Notes: generated by a model from the sequence alone, not told the origin. A stretch of DNA of 7,080 nucleotides from Deltaproteobacteria bacterium (GCA_031280335.1 JAITGZ010000224.1:1-7080), one strand, 5' to 3'; positions 1-5,265 are shown, numbered from the stretch's first letter. Numbers and translations: made by a program.

Positions 1-1
1 G

Positions 2-1156
2 CGCACGGACAACGGCGCTGACTATGTAGCCAGACACATGGAGCGGGTGCTTTTGGACATGGATATCCTGCATGATGTCTGCAATCCGTTTTCCCCGCAG
101 GAAAAACCTTTTGTGGAGCGAATATTTCGCACATTTTTACATGACACGGTTGAAACGCTGACCGGGTATGCAGGCCACAATGTAACAGAGCGCAAGGCTC
201 TGGAAGCGCGGCGCAGCTTCGCCCAACGCATGATGACGCAAGACGCGAAAGTTGAACTGCGTCTTAGCCCCGAAGAACTGCAAAGCATCTGCGATCAATG
301 GGCAAATAATACCTATCAGCACCAAAAGCACAGCAAGCTGGGCTGCACGCCGTACGAAAAGGTTTTGTCATATGCCGGCGGGGTGCGCCGGGTACAGGAC
401 GCGGAAGCGCTGCGCCTGCTCTTCCTTCCCTGCCCTGGGGATGGCGCCAGAAAGGTGCAGAAAGACGGCGTACGCCTTTTTAATGACTTGTACATATCCC
501 CGGAACTGGCCCTGCACGTCAAACGGCATGTGCAAGTGCGCGTAGATGACGCCGATCTGGGCCTAATTTATATCTATAACCTGGACGGCACGGAATACAT
601 CTGCGCGGCCAGGGGAGTTAAACACGCCGGGCTTTCCCAGAACGATCTCCAATCCATCGCCCAGGCCGCCCGTCATCTGCAAAACAGCCATATGCGCGGG
701 GGCAAAGCCTCCATGCGCGCGGCGGCGGAGGCCATAAATCCGGATCAAACAGCCTATGAGAGAATGAAGTCGGATGACGCACGCGCCCGGCGCATCGAAG
801 CCGAGCAGCCCCTACGGGCCGAACTTATGGACATACATAGCACCCCGGCGCTGGAAAGCGCTGCGGATGCGAATGCGTCAAGGTCCGCTTCTTGGACACC
901 CGCGCCCATGACGCAGCAGCAGATAGCAGCCAAGGAAAAGGCCGTAATTTTGGCGAAAGACGCCCCGAAACCGAAACCGATTGACGCCGGGGAACAGCGC
1001 TACGCGCGGGCATGTAATCTGCGCGGGCGCACGAATGCCGGGCAGCGCCTGAATCCCGATGATGAGCGCTGGTTACTCGGCTATGAGCGCTCAAACGAAT
1101 TTCACCGGCAAAAAACACTGCATGAAATGCGCGGCGCCATGCTGCGTATCGCCTGA
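2..1156 (+). CDS. Mu-type DDE transposase A, C-terminal part (left-truncated)
   Basis: This is the strand-transfer enzyme of a transposable phage, which pairs with the MuB ATPase for target choice. The reading frame is open from base 2 and runs to TGA at 1154-1156, so the N-terminal DNA-binding domains and the first catalytic Asp lie outside the window; 384 codons are visible. The fragment opens with RTDNGADY, whose Asp (fragment residue 3) fits the second catalytic acid. SPQEKPFVERIF follows, with Glu39 placed 35 residues after that Asp, as in DDE/rve folds. Residues about 143-216 look like the beta-barrel Mu-transpos_C domain, followed by a basic, charged C-terminal tail that in Mu contacts MuB and ClpX. 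An ATG at base 38 is internal to the catalytic core and is not the real start. The family call is firm; the exact domain limits are estimates. Confidence 0.93.
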   Translation, partial: RTDNGADYVARHMERVLLDMDILHDVCNPFSPQEKPFVERIFRTFLHDTVETLTGYAGHNVTERKALEARRSFAQRMMTQDAKVELRLSPEELQSICDQWANNTYQHQKHSKLGCTPYEKVLSYAGGVRRVQDAEALRLLFLPCPGDGARKVQKDGVRLFNDLYISPELALHVKRHVQVRVDDADLGLIYIYNLDGTEYICAARGVKHAGLSQNDLQSIAQAARHLQNSHMRGGKASMRAAAEAINPDQTAYERMKSDDARARRIEAEQPLRAELMDIHSTPALESAADANASRSASWTPAPMTQQQIAAKEKAVILAKDAPKPKPIDAGEQRYARACNLRGRTNAGQRLNPDDERWLLGYERSNEFHRQKTLHEMRGAMLRIA

Positions 1157-1179
1157 CATACCAAGGAGAGACCGAGACC

Positions 1180-1911
1180 ATGCAAAAACAGATTCATGCA
1201 AGCGGCGTTTTGCCCACGCGCAATGTCGCGCTCCTGATGGAGCTGACGGAACAGCTAAAGAACCGCACCCCCGGCCTGCCCGGCATGGGCACTTTTTACG
1301 GGCCCACGGGCTACGGCAAAAGCAAGGCCATCGTCTTTTGCGCCATATCGCACCAGGCATACTATATACAGGTAAAGGGGCTATGGAACTGCAAGTATCT
1401 GCTGGAACAGATCCTAAGTCAGATGAACATACAGCCCGCCCGCACCATGTCGCCCATGCTGGAACAGATCGGGCAGCAACTGGCCCTTTCCGGACGCCCG
1501 CTGATCATCGACGAAGCGGACTTGCTCTTTCGCAAAGGCATGATCGAGGTAACGCGGGACATATACGAAAGCTCGCAAGGCGTGGTCATTCTTGTAGGTG
1601 AAGAAACTTTGCCCGGTCAATTGGAGAGGATCGAGCGCATCCACGGCCGGATGCTGGATTGGGTGGCCGCGCAGCCTACCGACCTTGACGACGCCAGGCT
1701 TTTCAGCGGCTATCACTGTCCGGATTTGGACATAAAAGACGATTTGCTGGCGCGGCTCATCGACGCCACCCACGGATCAGCGCGTTATATCTGCACCAAC
1801 CTGGCCAGGGTGAAAGAGTTCGCCCTGGTACACGGCTTAAGCGCCATATCCTCGGCGGACTACACCGGCGGCCTTTTCACGGGCACGCCCCCGGAACGGC
1901 GCAGAGTATGA
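1180..1911 (+). CDS. MuB-like AAA+ ATPase, transposition target activator
   Basis: ATP-dependent DNA-binding protein that delivers target DNA to the MuA transpososome and gives target immunity in Mu. The 243-residue product has a Walker A motif GPTGYGKS (residues 41-48), a Walker B strand with acidic residues in PLIIDEAD (107-114), a sensor-1-like strand VVILVGEE (135-142), and a possible sensor-2 Arg in GSARYICTNL (199-208). It is shorter than Mu B (312 residues). The P-loop lies close to the N-terminus, so the N-terminal HTH domain of Mu B is missing. The ATG at 1180 follows AAGGAG by about a dozen bases and lies 23 bases after the transposase stop. The stop overlaps the next start as ATGA. 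IstB/TniC-type helpers are relatives, but its place directly after a MuA gene makes MuB the best call. Confidence 0.92.
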   Translation: MQKQIHASGVLPTRNVALLMELTEQLKNRTPGLPGMGTFYGPTGYGKSKAIVFCAISHQAYYIQVKGLWNCKYLLEQILSQMNIQPARTMSPMLEQIGQQLALSGRPLIIDEADLLFRKGMIEVTRDIYESSQGVVILVGEETLPGQLERIERIHGRMLDWVAAQPTDLDDARLFSGYHCPDLDIKDDLLARLIDATHGSARYICTNLARVKEFALVHGLSAISSADYTGGLFTGTPPERRRV

Positions 1912-2504
1912 GCCGCCGCCCCATAACCGCAGAGGCCGCCGGGGCAGGTGCCCGGCCATACGGCCGCAGGGCCGTATGGCAAGCCATACGCGAAATGAAA
2001 GAATTTACCACTACAGAGCTGCACCTGCGTCTGCCCCACATAAGCCCCAATGTAGTGAAGGAATATGTAACTTCACTAAGCAAAGGCGGCTACATCGAAG
2101 CTATAGGCAGGGAAAAACTGCCGGGCTCCGGCCGCAAGGGGCGCGTTACGCGGTACAAACTGGCGCGGGATACAGGCGTGGACGCGCCGCGCCTGCGGTC
2201 GGACGGTTCGGAACTGCCGCCCACGGATCAACAGAAGATGTGGCTGACCATGAAAATCATACATCCATTTTCAGTTGATGAACTGGCCTGCAGCGCCGGG
2301 GCAACACTTACCGCCGCGCGGCATTACACCCACAGCCTCTTTAATGCCGGGTATCTGGCCCGGCAGGGCGGCTTCGGTAACCAGGGGGGAACTTACAGTA
2401 TGATCCGCAACACCGGCGGCCTTGCGCCGATGGTCTGCCGGGCGCGCGTGGTCTTTGATCCCAACCTGAACGAGATCATCTGGCATGAGGAAATTGAACC
2501 GTGA
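1908..2504 (+). CDS. Tandem winged-helix early protein
   Basis: I do not recognise a named family. The 198-residue protein shows two successive winged-helix-like units. The first spans about residues 20-85, with a helix pair around FTTTELHLRLPHISPNVVKEY and a wing ending in VTRYKLARDTG. The second spans about 111-169, around FSVDELACSAGATLTAARHY and a wing ending in GTYSMIRNTG. A short beta-rich tail (173-195) is rich in hydrophobic and acidic residues. The repeated 'helix pair - GY(I/L) - wing - R(Y/N)' plan suggests an internal duplication. The start codon overlaps the MuB stop (ATGA) and has no strong Shine-Dalgarno, which favours translational coupling. Its position directly after a MuB lacking a DNA-binding N-terminus makes a role in transposition or early control plausible, but that is inference. 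Confidence 0.8.
   Translation: MSRRPITAEAAGAGARPYGRRAVWQAIREMKEFTTTELHLRLPHISPNVVKEYVTSLSKGGYIEAIGREKLPGSGRKGRVTRYKLARDTGVDAPRLRSDGSELPPTDQQKMWLTMKIIHPFSVDELACSAGATLTAARHYTHSLFNAGYLARQGGFGNQGGTYSMIRNTGGLAPMVCRARVVFDPNLNEIIWHEEIEP
1955..1980 (+). repeat. 11-bp perfect hairpin inside the winged-helix gene
   Basis: Arms GCCATACGGCC and GGCCGTATGGC enclose the loop GCAG, starting 47 bases into the coding region. No run of T follows, so it is not a classical terminator. It could slow ribosomes, shape mRNA processing or be a protein-binding palindrome; the sequence does not decide. Confidence 0.6.
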
Positions 2505-2923
2505 ACATGTTGGACAAGGTCACAGCAGCCTGGGGCACAGAGATGCCCGCCTGGGTTCGAACACTGGCTGCGGCCTGCCACGGCGCATCGCTGCGCAAGA
2601 CCGCGTCCAAACTGGGCGTCAGTCCGGCCATTGTTTCGCTGGCCATCAATAATAAGCGCCGGGACCTGGATTTTATCAAGTCGCGGGTGGAACAGCATCT
2701 GATGACTGTTCAAGTCGGCTGTCCCGTATTTGGAGTCATCAGCGGCAACCGGTGTTTGGAGAAACAGGCCGCGCCCTTCAGCGCCGCCAATCCCCTGGGC
2801 ATACAGCTATACCGGGCCTGCCGGAACGGCTGCCCGAATTTCAGAGCCGGGGGCGCTGCCCCCGGCCCCCCCGCCCAAGGGGTTCACCCCTTGGGGAACC
2901 CATCCAAAAGGAGAGGAAAATGA
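2501..2923 (+). CDS. HTH regulator with four-cysteine C-terminal motif (Mu-like phage family)
   Basis: A small DNA-binding protein of a kind common in early regions of Mu-like phages. An HTH lies at about residues 30-54 (LRKTASKLGVSPAIVSLAIN, then a basic NKRR). A cysteine motif follows: Cys74, Cys85, Cys107 and Cys111, in the contexts GCPVFG, RCLEKQ and YRACRNGCP. The Cys spacing suggests a metal site or disulfides, but this is not proven. I chose GTG at 2501 because it overlaps the previous stop as GTGA and GAGG sits about 10 bases upstream; ATG at 2507 is the alternative. Residues 116-140 are a Gly/Pro-rich tail encoded by the palindromic repeat at 2846-2895 and its flank. The natural protein probably ended near CPNFR, so the tail looks acquired. 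The stop overlaps the next ATG (ATGA). Confidence 0.8.
   Translation: MNMLDKVTAAWGTEMPAWVRTLAAACHGASLRKTASKLGVSPAIVSLAINNKRRDLDFIKSRVEQHLMTVQVGCPVFGVISGNRCLEKQAAPFSAANPLGIQLYRACRNGCPNFRAGGAAPGPPAQGVHPLGNPSKRRGK
2846..2895. repeat. Two-hairpin palindromic intergenic repeat
   Basis: Two adjacent perfect hairpins. The first has arms GCCGGGGGC / GCCCCCGGC around GCT (2846-2866). The second has arms CCCAAGGGG / CCCCTTGGG around TTCA (2874-2895). A C-rich spacer joins them. This GC hairpin followed by an AAGGGG/CCCCTT hairpin resembles dispersed palindromic elements I associate with Desulfovibrio-type genomes; that association is from memory and unverified. It sits at the 3' end of the four-cysteine protein gene and is read as its last codons. 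Confidence 0.75.
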
Positions 2924-3093
2924 GCATCGCCCATGATCTGGAAACCTTCGGCATACATCTGCGCCTGCTATTGCAGCGCGGCAACCCGGCGGAAATGCGT
3001 GAAGCCGCCCCGGACGTGTCCGACTGCCTGGAGGACATAACCGAACGCGTGCGCGGCCTGGAAGCCGCGGCAATGAGAGAAAATCATGTCTAA
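2920..3093 (+). CDS. Small helical early protein, 57 residues
   Basis: No family recognised. The product begins MSIAHDLETFGIHLRLLLQR and is predicted mostly helical and acidic, with one Cys. The frame is open upstream to 2752, but the true start is almost certainly the ATG at 2920. AGGAG lies a few bases upstream, and the ATG overlaps the preceding stop as ATGA. The stop (3091-3093) lies inside the first codons of gam, giving an 8-base overlap. The Shine-Dalgarno and the overlaps on both sides are the main evidence that it is real. It may be a small partner of Gam or an unrelated early accessory protein. Confidence 0.72.
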   Translation: MSIAHDLETFGIHLRLLLQRGNPAEMREAAPDVSDCLEDITERVRGLEAAAMRENHV

Positions 3094-3613
3094 AAACACG
3101 CGGATCAAGGCTGATCCTTTTGTGGTCGCGGATCTGGCCAGGGCGGAAAGCGCCCTGCAGGAGCTGGCCGCCCTGGAACGCCAGACCGGCCTGATTGAAG
3201 CCGGGCTGAACGAAGGCATTGACGGCATGAAAGAAACGGCCAAGGCCGAGGCCGCCCCCCTGGAAGAACGCAAAAAAGCCATTACCGACGCCCTGGCCGT
3301 GTTTTTGAAGATGAACCGGACATCGATACTGAAAGACAAAAAGAGTCTGGAACTGGCCTTCGGCGTCATGGGTTTTCGCGCCTCTTCCTCCATCTGCCAG
3401 ATCAAGGGCGTAAGCCATGAGATGACCCTTCAGCGTATGAAAGACGCGGGGCTGCCCGAAGGCATACGTATCAAAGAAGAGCTGGACAAAGACGCGGTAA
3501 GGGGCTGGCCGGCCGAGCGCCTCGCCCTGGTGGGGCTGAACAGGGTGGAAAAGGATCAGTTCTTTGTGGAGCTGAAAGAAGAAAAACTGGGAGACGCGGA
3601 GGGTAAAAGATGA
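3086..3613 (+). CDS. gam: Gam, Mu-type host-nuclease inhibitor (DNA-end-binding)
   Basis: The 175-residue protein matches Mu Gam in length and plan. A long helical N-terminal half (about residues 12-75, with ESALQELAALERQTGLIEAG and EERKKAITDALAVF) is followed by a beta segment containing KSLELAFGVMGFRASSSI (about 85-103). A mixed C-terminal region ends in a charged tail. Mu Gam is a Ku-like dimer that encircles double-strand ends and blocks exonuclease attack on phage DNA. The ATG at 3086 overlaps the previous gene by 8 bases and has only a weak purine-rich site, so coupling is likely. The stop overlaps the next start as ATGA. The family call rests on sequence pattern, length and position after the A/B genes. 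Confidence 0.9.
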   Translation: MSKNTRIKADPFVVADLARAESALQELAALERQTGLIEAGLNEGIDGMKETAKAEAAPLEERKKAITDALAVFLKMNRTSILKDKKSLELAFGVMGFRASSSICQIKGVSHEMTLQRMKDAGLPEGIRIKEELDKDAVRGWPAERLALVGLNRVEKDQFFVELKEEKLGDAEGKR

Positions 3614-3759
3614 ATGACAACATTGATTATGCAGGGCTTGTAATGCTGGCTGAGAATAATTGGGCCGAGTTTGTGGAATTGTGCGGCGAGGAGGATGACG
3701 CTGAACGCACCGTGCAGGCCCTGCGCGAAATGGCCGGCATGGGGGCCGCAGCGGATTGA
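3610..3759 (+). CDS. Small acidic protein, 49 residues, end of early operon
   Basis: Unrecognised. The ATG at 3610 overlaps the Gam stop (ATGA) and GGAGG sits 7 bases upstream, so translation is well supported. The product (MNDNIDYAGLVMLAENNWAE...) is strongly acidic and probably helical, with a cluster CGEEDDAE in the middle, and ends in a Gly/Ala/Met stretch. It is the last gene before the hairpin at 3764-3785, which also receives the leftward operon. Acidic mini-proteins at such positions sometimes mimic DNA or inhibit host enzymes, but nothing here shows that. Confidence 0.7.
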   Translation: MNDNIDYAGLVMLAENNWAEFVELCGEEDDAERTVQALREMAGMGAAAD

Positions 3760-3763
3760 AAAA

Positions 3764-3785
3764 GCCCCCCGCGCGAACAGGGGGC
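3764..3785 (-). terminator. Intrinsic terminator of the leftward operon, possibly bidirectional
   Basis: Arms GCCCCC / GGGGGC enclose a 10-base loop. Read on the minus strand the stem is followed by CTTTTTC, a proper U-tract, so it fits the leftward RHH-rha operon ending at 3829. On the plus strand only CGTTT follows, a weaker signal for the early operon. It lies between the convergent stops at 3759 and 3829. Confidence 0.75.
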
Positions 3786-3828
3786 CGTTTGACAGCATCG
3801 ATGAGGTTAAAGGCATGAACAGCGGGTT

Positions 3829-3990
3829 TTACGCTTTATCCCCTTCCAGGGCCTGGGAACACAGGTCAAGGATGACCCACAGCCCGGCCCGGGCATCCGG
3901 CGACAAGCTCAATTGCCCGCTGGCCGGGCCGCAGCACAAAGCTTCGCGCAGCAAATCCAGCATACGGGCCACGTCTTCAGGCGCGGTCAT
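3829..3990 (-). CDS. Small protein of the rha operon, 53 residues
   Basis: Unrecognised family. The product starts MTAPEDVARMLDLLREALCC and ends in a helix-like DARAGLWVILDLCSQALEGD. It is predicted to be helical and soluble and contains three Cys. The ATG lies one base beyond the rha stop (TGATATG), with GGGAGG just upstream inside the end of rha, so the two genes are almost certainly co-translated. The sequence 'SP(D/E)...GLW.ILD' resembles short helical phage proteins of unknown function from memory, which is weak support. The stop lies about 45 bases before the operon terminator. Confidence 0.75.
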   Translation of the reverse strand: MTAPEDVARMLDLLREALCCGPASGQLSLSPDARAGLWVILDLCSQALEGDKA

Positions 3991-3991
3991 A

Positions 3992-4588
3992 TCACACCTC
4001 CCGCGCCAGGCGGCGCACCCGGGCCAGGATTTTGCGCACCGTGTCGCGGTGGCAGCCGATGAGCCGGCCTATCTCCGTCCGGCTGAGGCCCTTATTTTCA
4101 TAGCGGCGTATTTTGCCGGCCCGGGCCAGATCATCGCGCCCGCGCATGAGGCGCCTGCCCTCCTTTATGCCGTCCAAATACCCCTGTTTGGCGGCCGTCT
4201 CCAAAATCACCGCCGGGGGCAGGGCGCGGGCCGCGCCGCAGGCCAGGGCCTCAGCGCGGGCGCGATCCAGGGCGGCGGCCTCCAGGGCGTTGAAAGCATC
4301 GATGTACTTGAGCTTCCAGAGGATGGCCGCCTTGCCGGTAAAGCCCATGGCCAGCAGGCTGAAGGCGTCGCGGGTGAGGTTGTAGCAGGGCAGGGCGCGG
4401 CCGATGGAGTCAGTGTATTCATTGAGCGCAAAATTGCGCTCAATGAAATCCTTGGGACACATGGCGCGGATGCGCTCAATATCCCGCAGAATTTCCTTGT
4501 GTTTTTTTTGAAAGCGCAGGGCGACTTCCCGGCTGCTGACTACGGCCTTGCCTTCATAAACAAGAACGGATACTTCCAAATGAGCCAT
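3992..4588 (-). CDS. rha: Rha-family phage regulatory protein with C-terminal HTH
   Basis: The 198-residue product has the pRha domain in its N-terminal half (about residues 8-100). Key stretches are VSSREVALRFQKKHKEILRD, FALNEYTDSIGR, YNLTRDAFSLLAMGF and LWKLKYIDAFN, which are the conserved Rha landmarks. The C-terminal half is basic and holds an HTH (about 167-190, GLSRTEIGRLIGCHRDTVRKIL) like those of resolvases. Rha proteins are lambdoid/P22-type regulators linked to IHF-dependent phage growth; the biochemical role is poorly known. The start has AAGGAG 8 bases upstream. The gene lies 74 bases downstream of a RHH gene and is joined to a 53-residue ORF after its stop. It runs against the surrounding phage genes. 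A perfect 30-base inverted repeat lies inside its coding region. Confidence 0.9.
   Translation of the reverse strand: MAHLEVSVLVYEGKAVVSSREVALRFQKKHKEILRDIERIRAMCPKDFIERNFALNEYTDSIGRALPCYNLTRDAFSLLAMGFTGKAAILWKLKYIDAFNALEAAALDRARAEALACGAARALPPAVILETAAKQGYLDGIKEGRRLMRGRDDLARAGKIRRYENKGLSRTEIGRLIGCHRDTVRKILARVRRLAREV
4418..4447. repeat. Perfect 14-bp-arm inverted repeat inside rha
   Basis: Arms TTCATTGAGCGCAA and TTGCGCTCAATGAA flank two central A bases. It encodes the conserved Rha stretch around IERNFALNE, so amino-acid constraint explains part of it but does not require both arms to match perfectly. No U-tract follows on either strand. It may be a binding palindrome or an mRNA hairpin. Confidence 0.8.
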
Positions 4589-4623
4589 GATACTCTCTCC
4601 TTCTTAGAGGGTTTTGTGGTTAG

Positions 4624-4668
4624 GCCCCTGCCCGGAGTAGTGATCCGGGCAGAGGGCTGTTTTTATTT
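4624..4668 (+). terminator. Rightward intrinsic terminator between rha and the RHH gene
   Basis: A 9-bp stem CTGCCCGGA / TCCGGGCAG with a 7-base loop extends by 4 bp (GCCC/GGGC) across one bulged A. On the plus strand TGTTTTTATTT follows, a clear U-tract. It would stop rightward transcripts entering from the early region or antisense to rha. Read leftward, CCTAACC follows the stem, so RHH transcripts should continue into rha. The T-run overlaps the last codons of the RHH gene. Confidence 0.75.
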
Positions 4669-4818
4669 CTTGTCTTGCCACCCTGGAAAAGCTTTCTCCA
4701 AGGCATCAAAAACAAGCTGTTTAAGGGTTTTACGCTCATGTGCGGCAAGCTCTTTCATCTTGTACCGCTCCGTCTCTGATACCCGAAACGAAATCATTGA
4801 ATCCTTCTTTTCCTCCAT
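4663..4818 (-). CDS. Ribbon-helix-helix (Arc/CopG-type) DNA-binding protein, 51 residues
   Basis: First gene of the leftward operon. The product fits a RHH fold: a short charged N-terminus (MEEKKDS), a beta strand MISFRVS with alternating residues (about 8-14), helix A (about 15-28, ETERYKMKELAAHE), a turn at RKT, and helix B (about 31-43, TLKQLVFDALEKAF). RHH proteins bind DNA as dimers through the paired strands and usually repress their own promoter. AAGGAGG lies 4 bases before the ATG, matching the anti-Shine-Dalgarno closely. A palindrome covers the -10 element of its promoter. It would control itself and rha. The family is inferred from pattern and length only. Confidence 0.8.
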   Translation of the reverse strand: MEEKKDSMISFRVSETERYKMKELAAHERKTLKQLVFDALEKAFPGWQDKK

Positions 4819-4839
4819 CACACCTCCTTATTTTTTAAT

Positions 4840-4852
4840 TTTGTACTACAAA
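4840..4852. promoter_or_regulatory. Candidate RHH operator overlapping the -10 element
   Basis: TTTGTA-C-TACAAA is a perfect 6-bp inverted repeat with one central base, placed exactly on the -10 region and spacer end. Small palindromes at such positions are typical of autorepressed RHH genes; binding by this protein is inference. Confidence 0.5.
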
Positions 4853-4868
4853 TATAAAAAGATGTCAA
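4840..4868 (-). promoter_or_regulatory. Sigma70-type promoter for the RHH-rha operon
   Basis: On the minus strand a consensus TTGACA (4863-4868) is followed by a 17-base A/T-rich spacer and TACAAA (4840-4845), 22 bases before the RHH start. This is the only strongly AT-rich stretch in an otherwise GC-rich window, and it faces the RHH gene. Confidence 0.75.
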
Positions 4869-4941
4869 TCCCTTTTTTCCAAAAAAACCTGTTGGGTGGG
4901 GGGCGGGAAAATTTCCCTTGCGTTTTTGGCGCGGGTGGGTA

Positions 4942-4988
4942 TGTTGAAAAGGAAGCGGGCCGGGACGCGCTTGACACGCGCCCGGCCC
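4942..4988 (-). terminator. Candidate leftward terminator after the 24-codon ORF
   Basis: Stem GGGCCGGG/CCCGGCCC plus CGCG/CGCG with one bulged A and a 7-base loop (4957-4988). On the minus strand GCTTCCTTTTC follows, a moderate U-rich tail. It would end a transcript of roughly 220 bases that begins upstream of 5140. On the plus strand no U-tract follows. Confidence 0.55.
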
Positions 4989-5024
4989 TGGGACAGTCCC
5001 CCGAGTTTTTTCACTCAGTTTCTT

Positions 5025-5058
5025 GCCCCGGTATGGAATCCTCAGTTCCTACCGGGGC
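5025..5058. other. Stable 13-bp hairpin downstream of the 24-codon ORF
   Basis: Arms GCCCCGGTA / TACCGGGGC extend inward by GGAA/TTCC across one bulged T, with a 7-base loop. No clean U-tract follows on either strand. It begins 8 bases after the small ORF's stop in the leftward direction and would form a structured 3' region of that mRNA. Confidence 0.65.
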
Positions 5059-5065
5059 CTCTTAT

Positions 5066-5140
5066 TCATTCCCTGAAAAGCCAGCGAACGATAAGCGCTA
5101 CCCCAACGCCCGCAAGGACGTTGAAGAGGAACTGCTCCAT
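5066..5140 (-). CDS. 24-residue hydrophobic peptide, candidate small membrane toxin or regulator
   Basis: The ORF reads MEQFLFNVLAGV... and has a single hydrophobic segment (about residues 4-18) followed by a basic-aromatic end RWLFRE, a plan typical of single-pass small membrane peptides. GGAGG lies 7 bases upstream of the ATG, an ideal spacing, but it is paired with CCTCC in a hairpin (5143-5168). A TTGACT/CAAGAT promoter-like pair lies upstream and structured RNA plus a candidate terminator lie downstream. Together these resemble a type I toxin mRNA. No antisense antitoxin RNA promoter is obvious, and I cannot match the peptide to a named family. It might instead be a holin-like or regulatory peptide, or a chance ORF. 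Confidence 0.5.
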   Translation of the reverse strand: MEQFLFNVLAGVGVALIVRWLFRE

Positions 5141-5142
5141 AA

Positions 5143-5168
5143 GGCAACCTCCTTTACGGAGGACTGCC
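5143..5168 (-). promoter_or_regulatory. Hairpin sequestering the Shine-Dalgarno of the 24-residue peptide
   Basis: On the minus strand GGCA-GT-CCTCC-GTAAA-GGAGG-T-TGCC folds with a 5-bp core stem that contains the whole GGAGG, and a 4-bp outer stem. Translation of the peptide should be low unless the hairpin is opened. The structure is seen directly; its function is inferred. Confidence 0.6.
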
Positions 5169-5176
5169 CCAGGGGA

Positions 5177-5206
5177 ATCTTGCCCCGCGAGCCGGCAAAA
5201 AGTCAA
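5177..5206 (-). promoter_or_regulatory. Possible promoter for the 24-residue peptide
   Basis: On the minus strand TTGACT (5201-5206) and CAAGAT (5177-5182) are separated by 18 bases. The -35 matches consensus at five of six positions and the -10 at three. Transcription would start just ahead of the Shine-Dalgarno hairpin, giving a short leader. The match is weak in its -10 element. Confidence 0.35.
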
Positions 5207-5265
5207 GCGGGGGGCTGTAAAAAAGCTTTGCGCCCTGCCCCGCGCCGGGGCTTGTGGGGCTGAGC

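Larger units (their letters stand above)
4870..5265. other. Hairpin-rich region between the leftward operon and gemA
   Basis: About 400 bases hold no conventional-length gene. Plus-strand open frames across it have no ribosome binding site or protein-like composition. On the minus strand there is one 24-codon ORF with an excellent Shine-Dalgarno, an upstream promoter-like pair, and hairpins at 4957-4988, 5025-5058 and 5143-5168. Further small palindromes sit at 4990-5000 (GGGAC-A-GTCCC), 5172-5186 (GGGG...CCCC) and 5237-5251 (GCCCC...GGGGC). A promoter for gemA should be here, but I cannot see a convincing plus-strand -35/-10 pair. Confidence 0.6.

Noticed and set aside
2807..3418. Minus-strand open frame opposite gam and the 57-residue gene
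   Set aside because: It is antisense to genes with clear Shine-Dalgarno sequences and overlaps, and its composition is a reflection of their codons.
4971..4999. TTGACA on the plus strand as a gemA promoter
   Set aside because: The hexamer lies in the loop of the 4957-4988 hairpin and no -10-like sequence lies 16-18 bases downstream.
5025..5058. Intrinsic terminator
   Set aside because: The stem is strong, but neither strand has a clean T-run after it, so it is listed only as a hairpin.
3671..5263. Very long plus-strand open frame opposite the rha region
   Set aside because: It runs antisense to rha, the RHH gene and the 53-residue gene, crosses a rightward terminator and several hairpins, and has no ribosome binding site or protein-like pattern. 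GC-rich DNA keeps antisense frames open.
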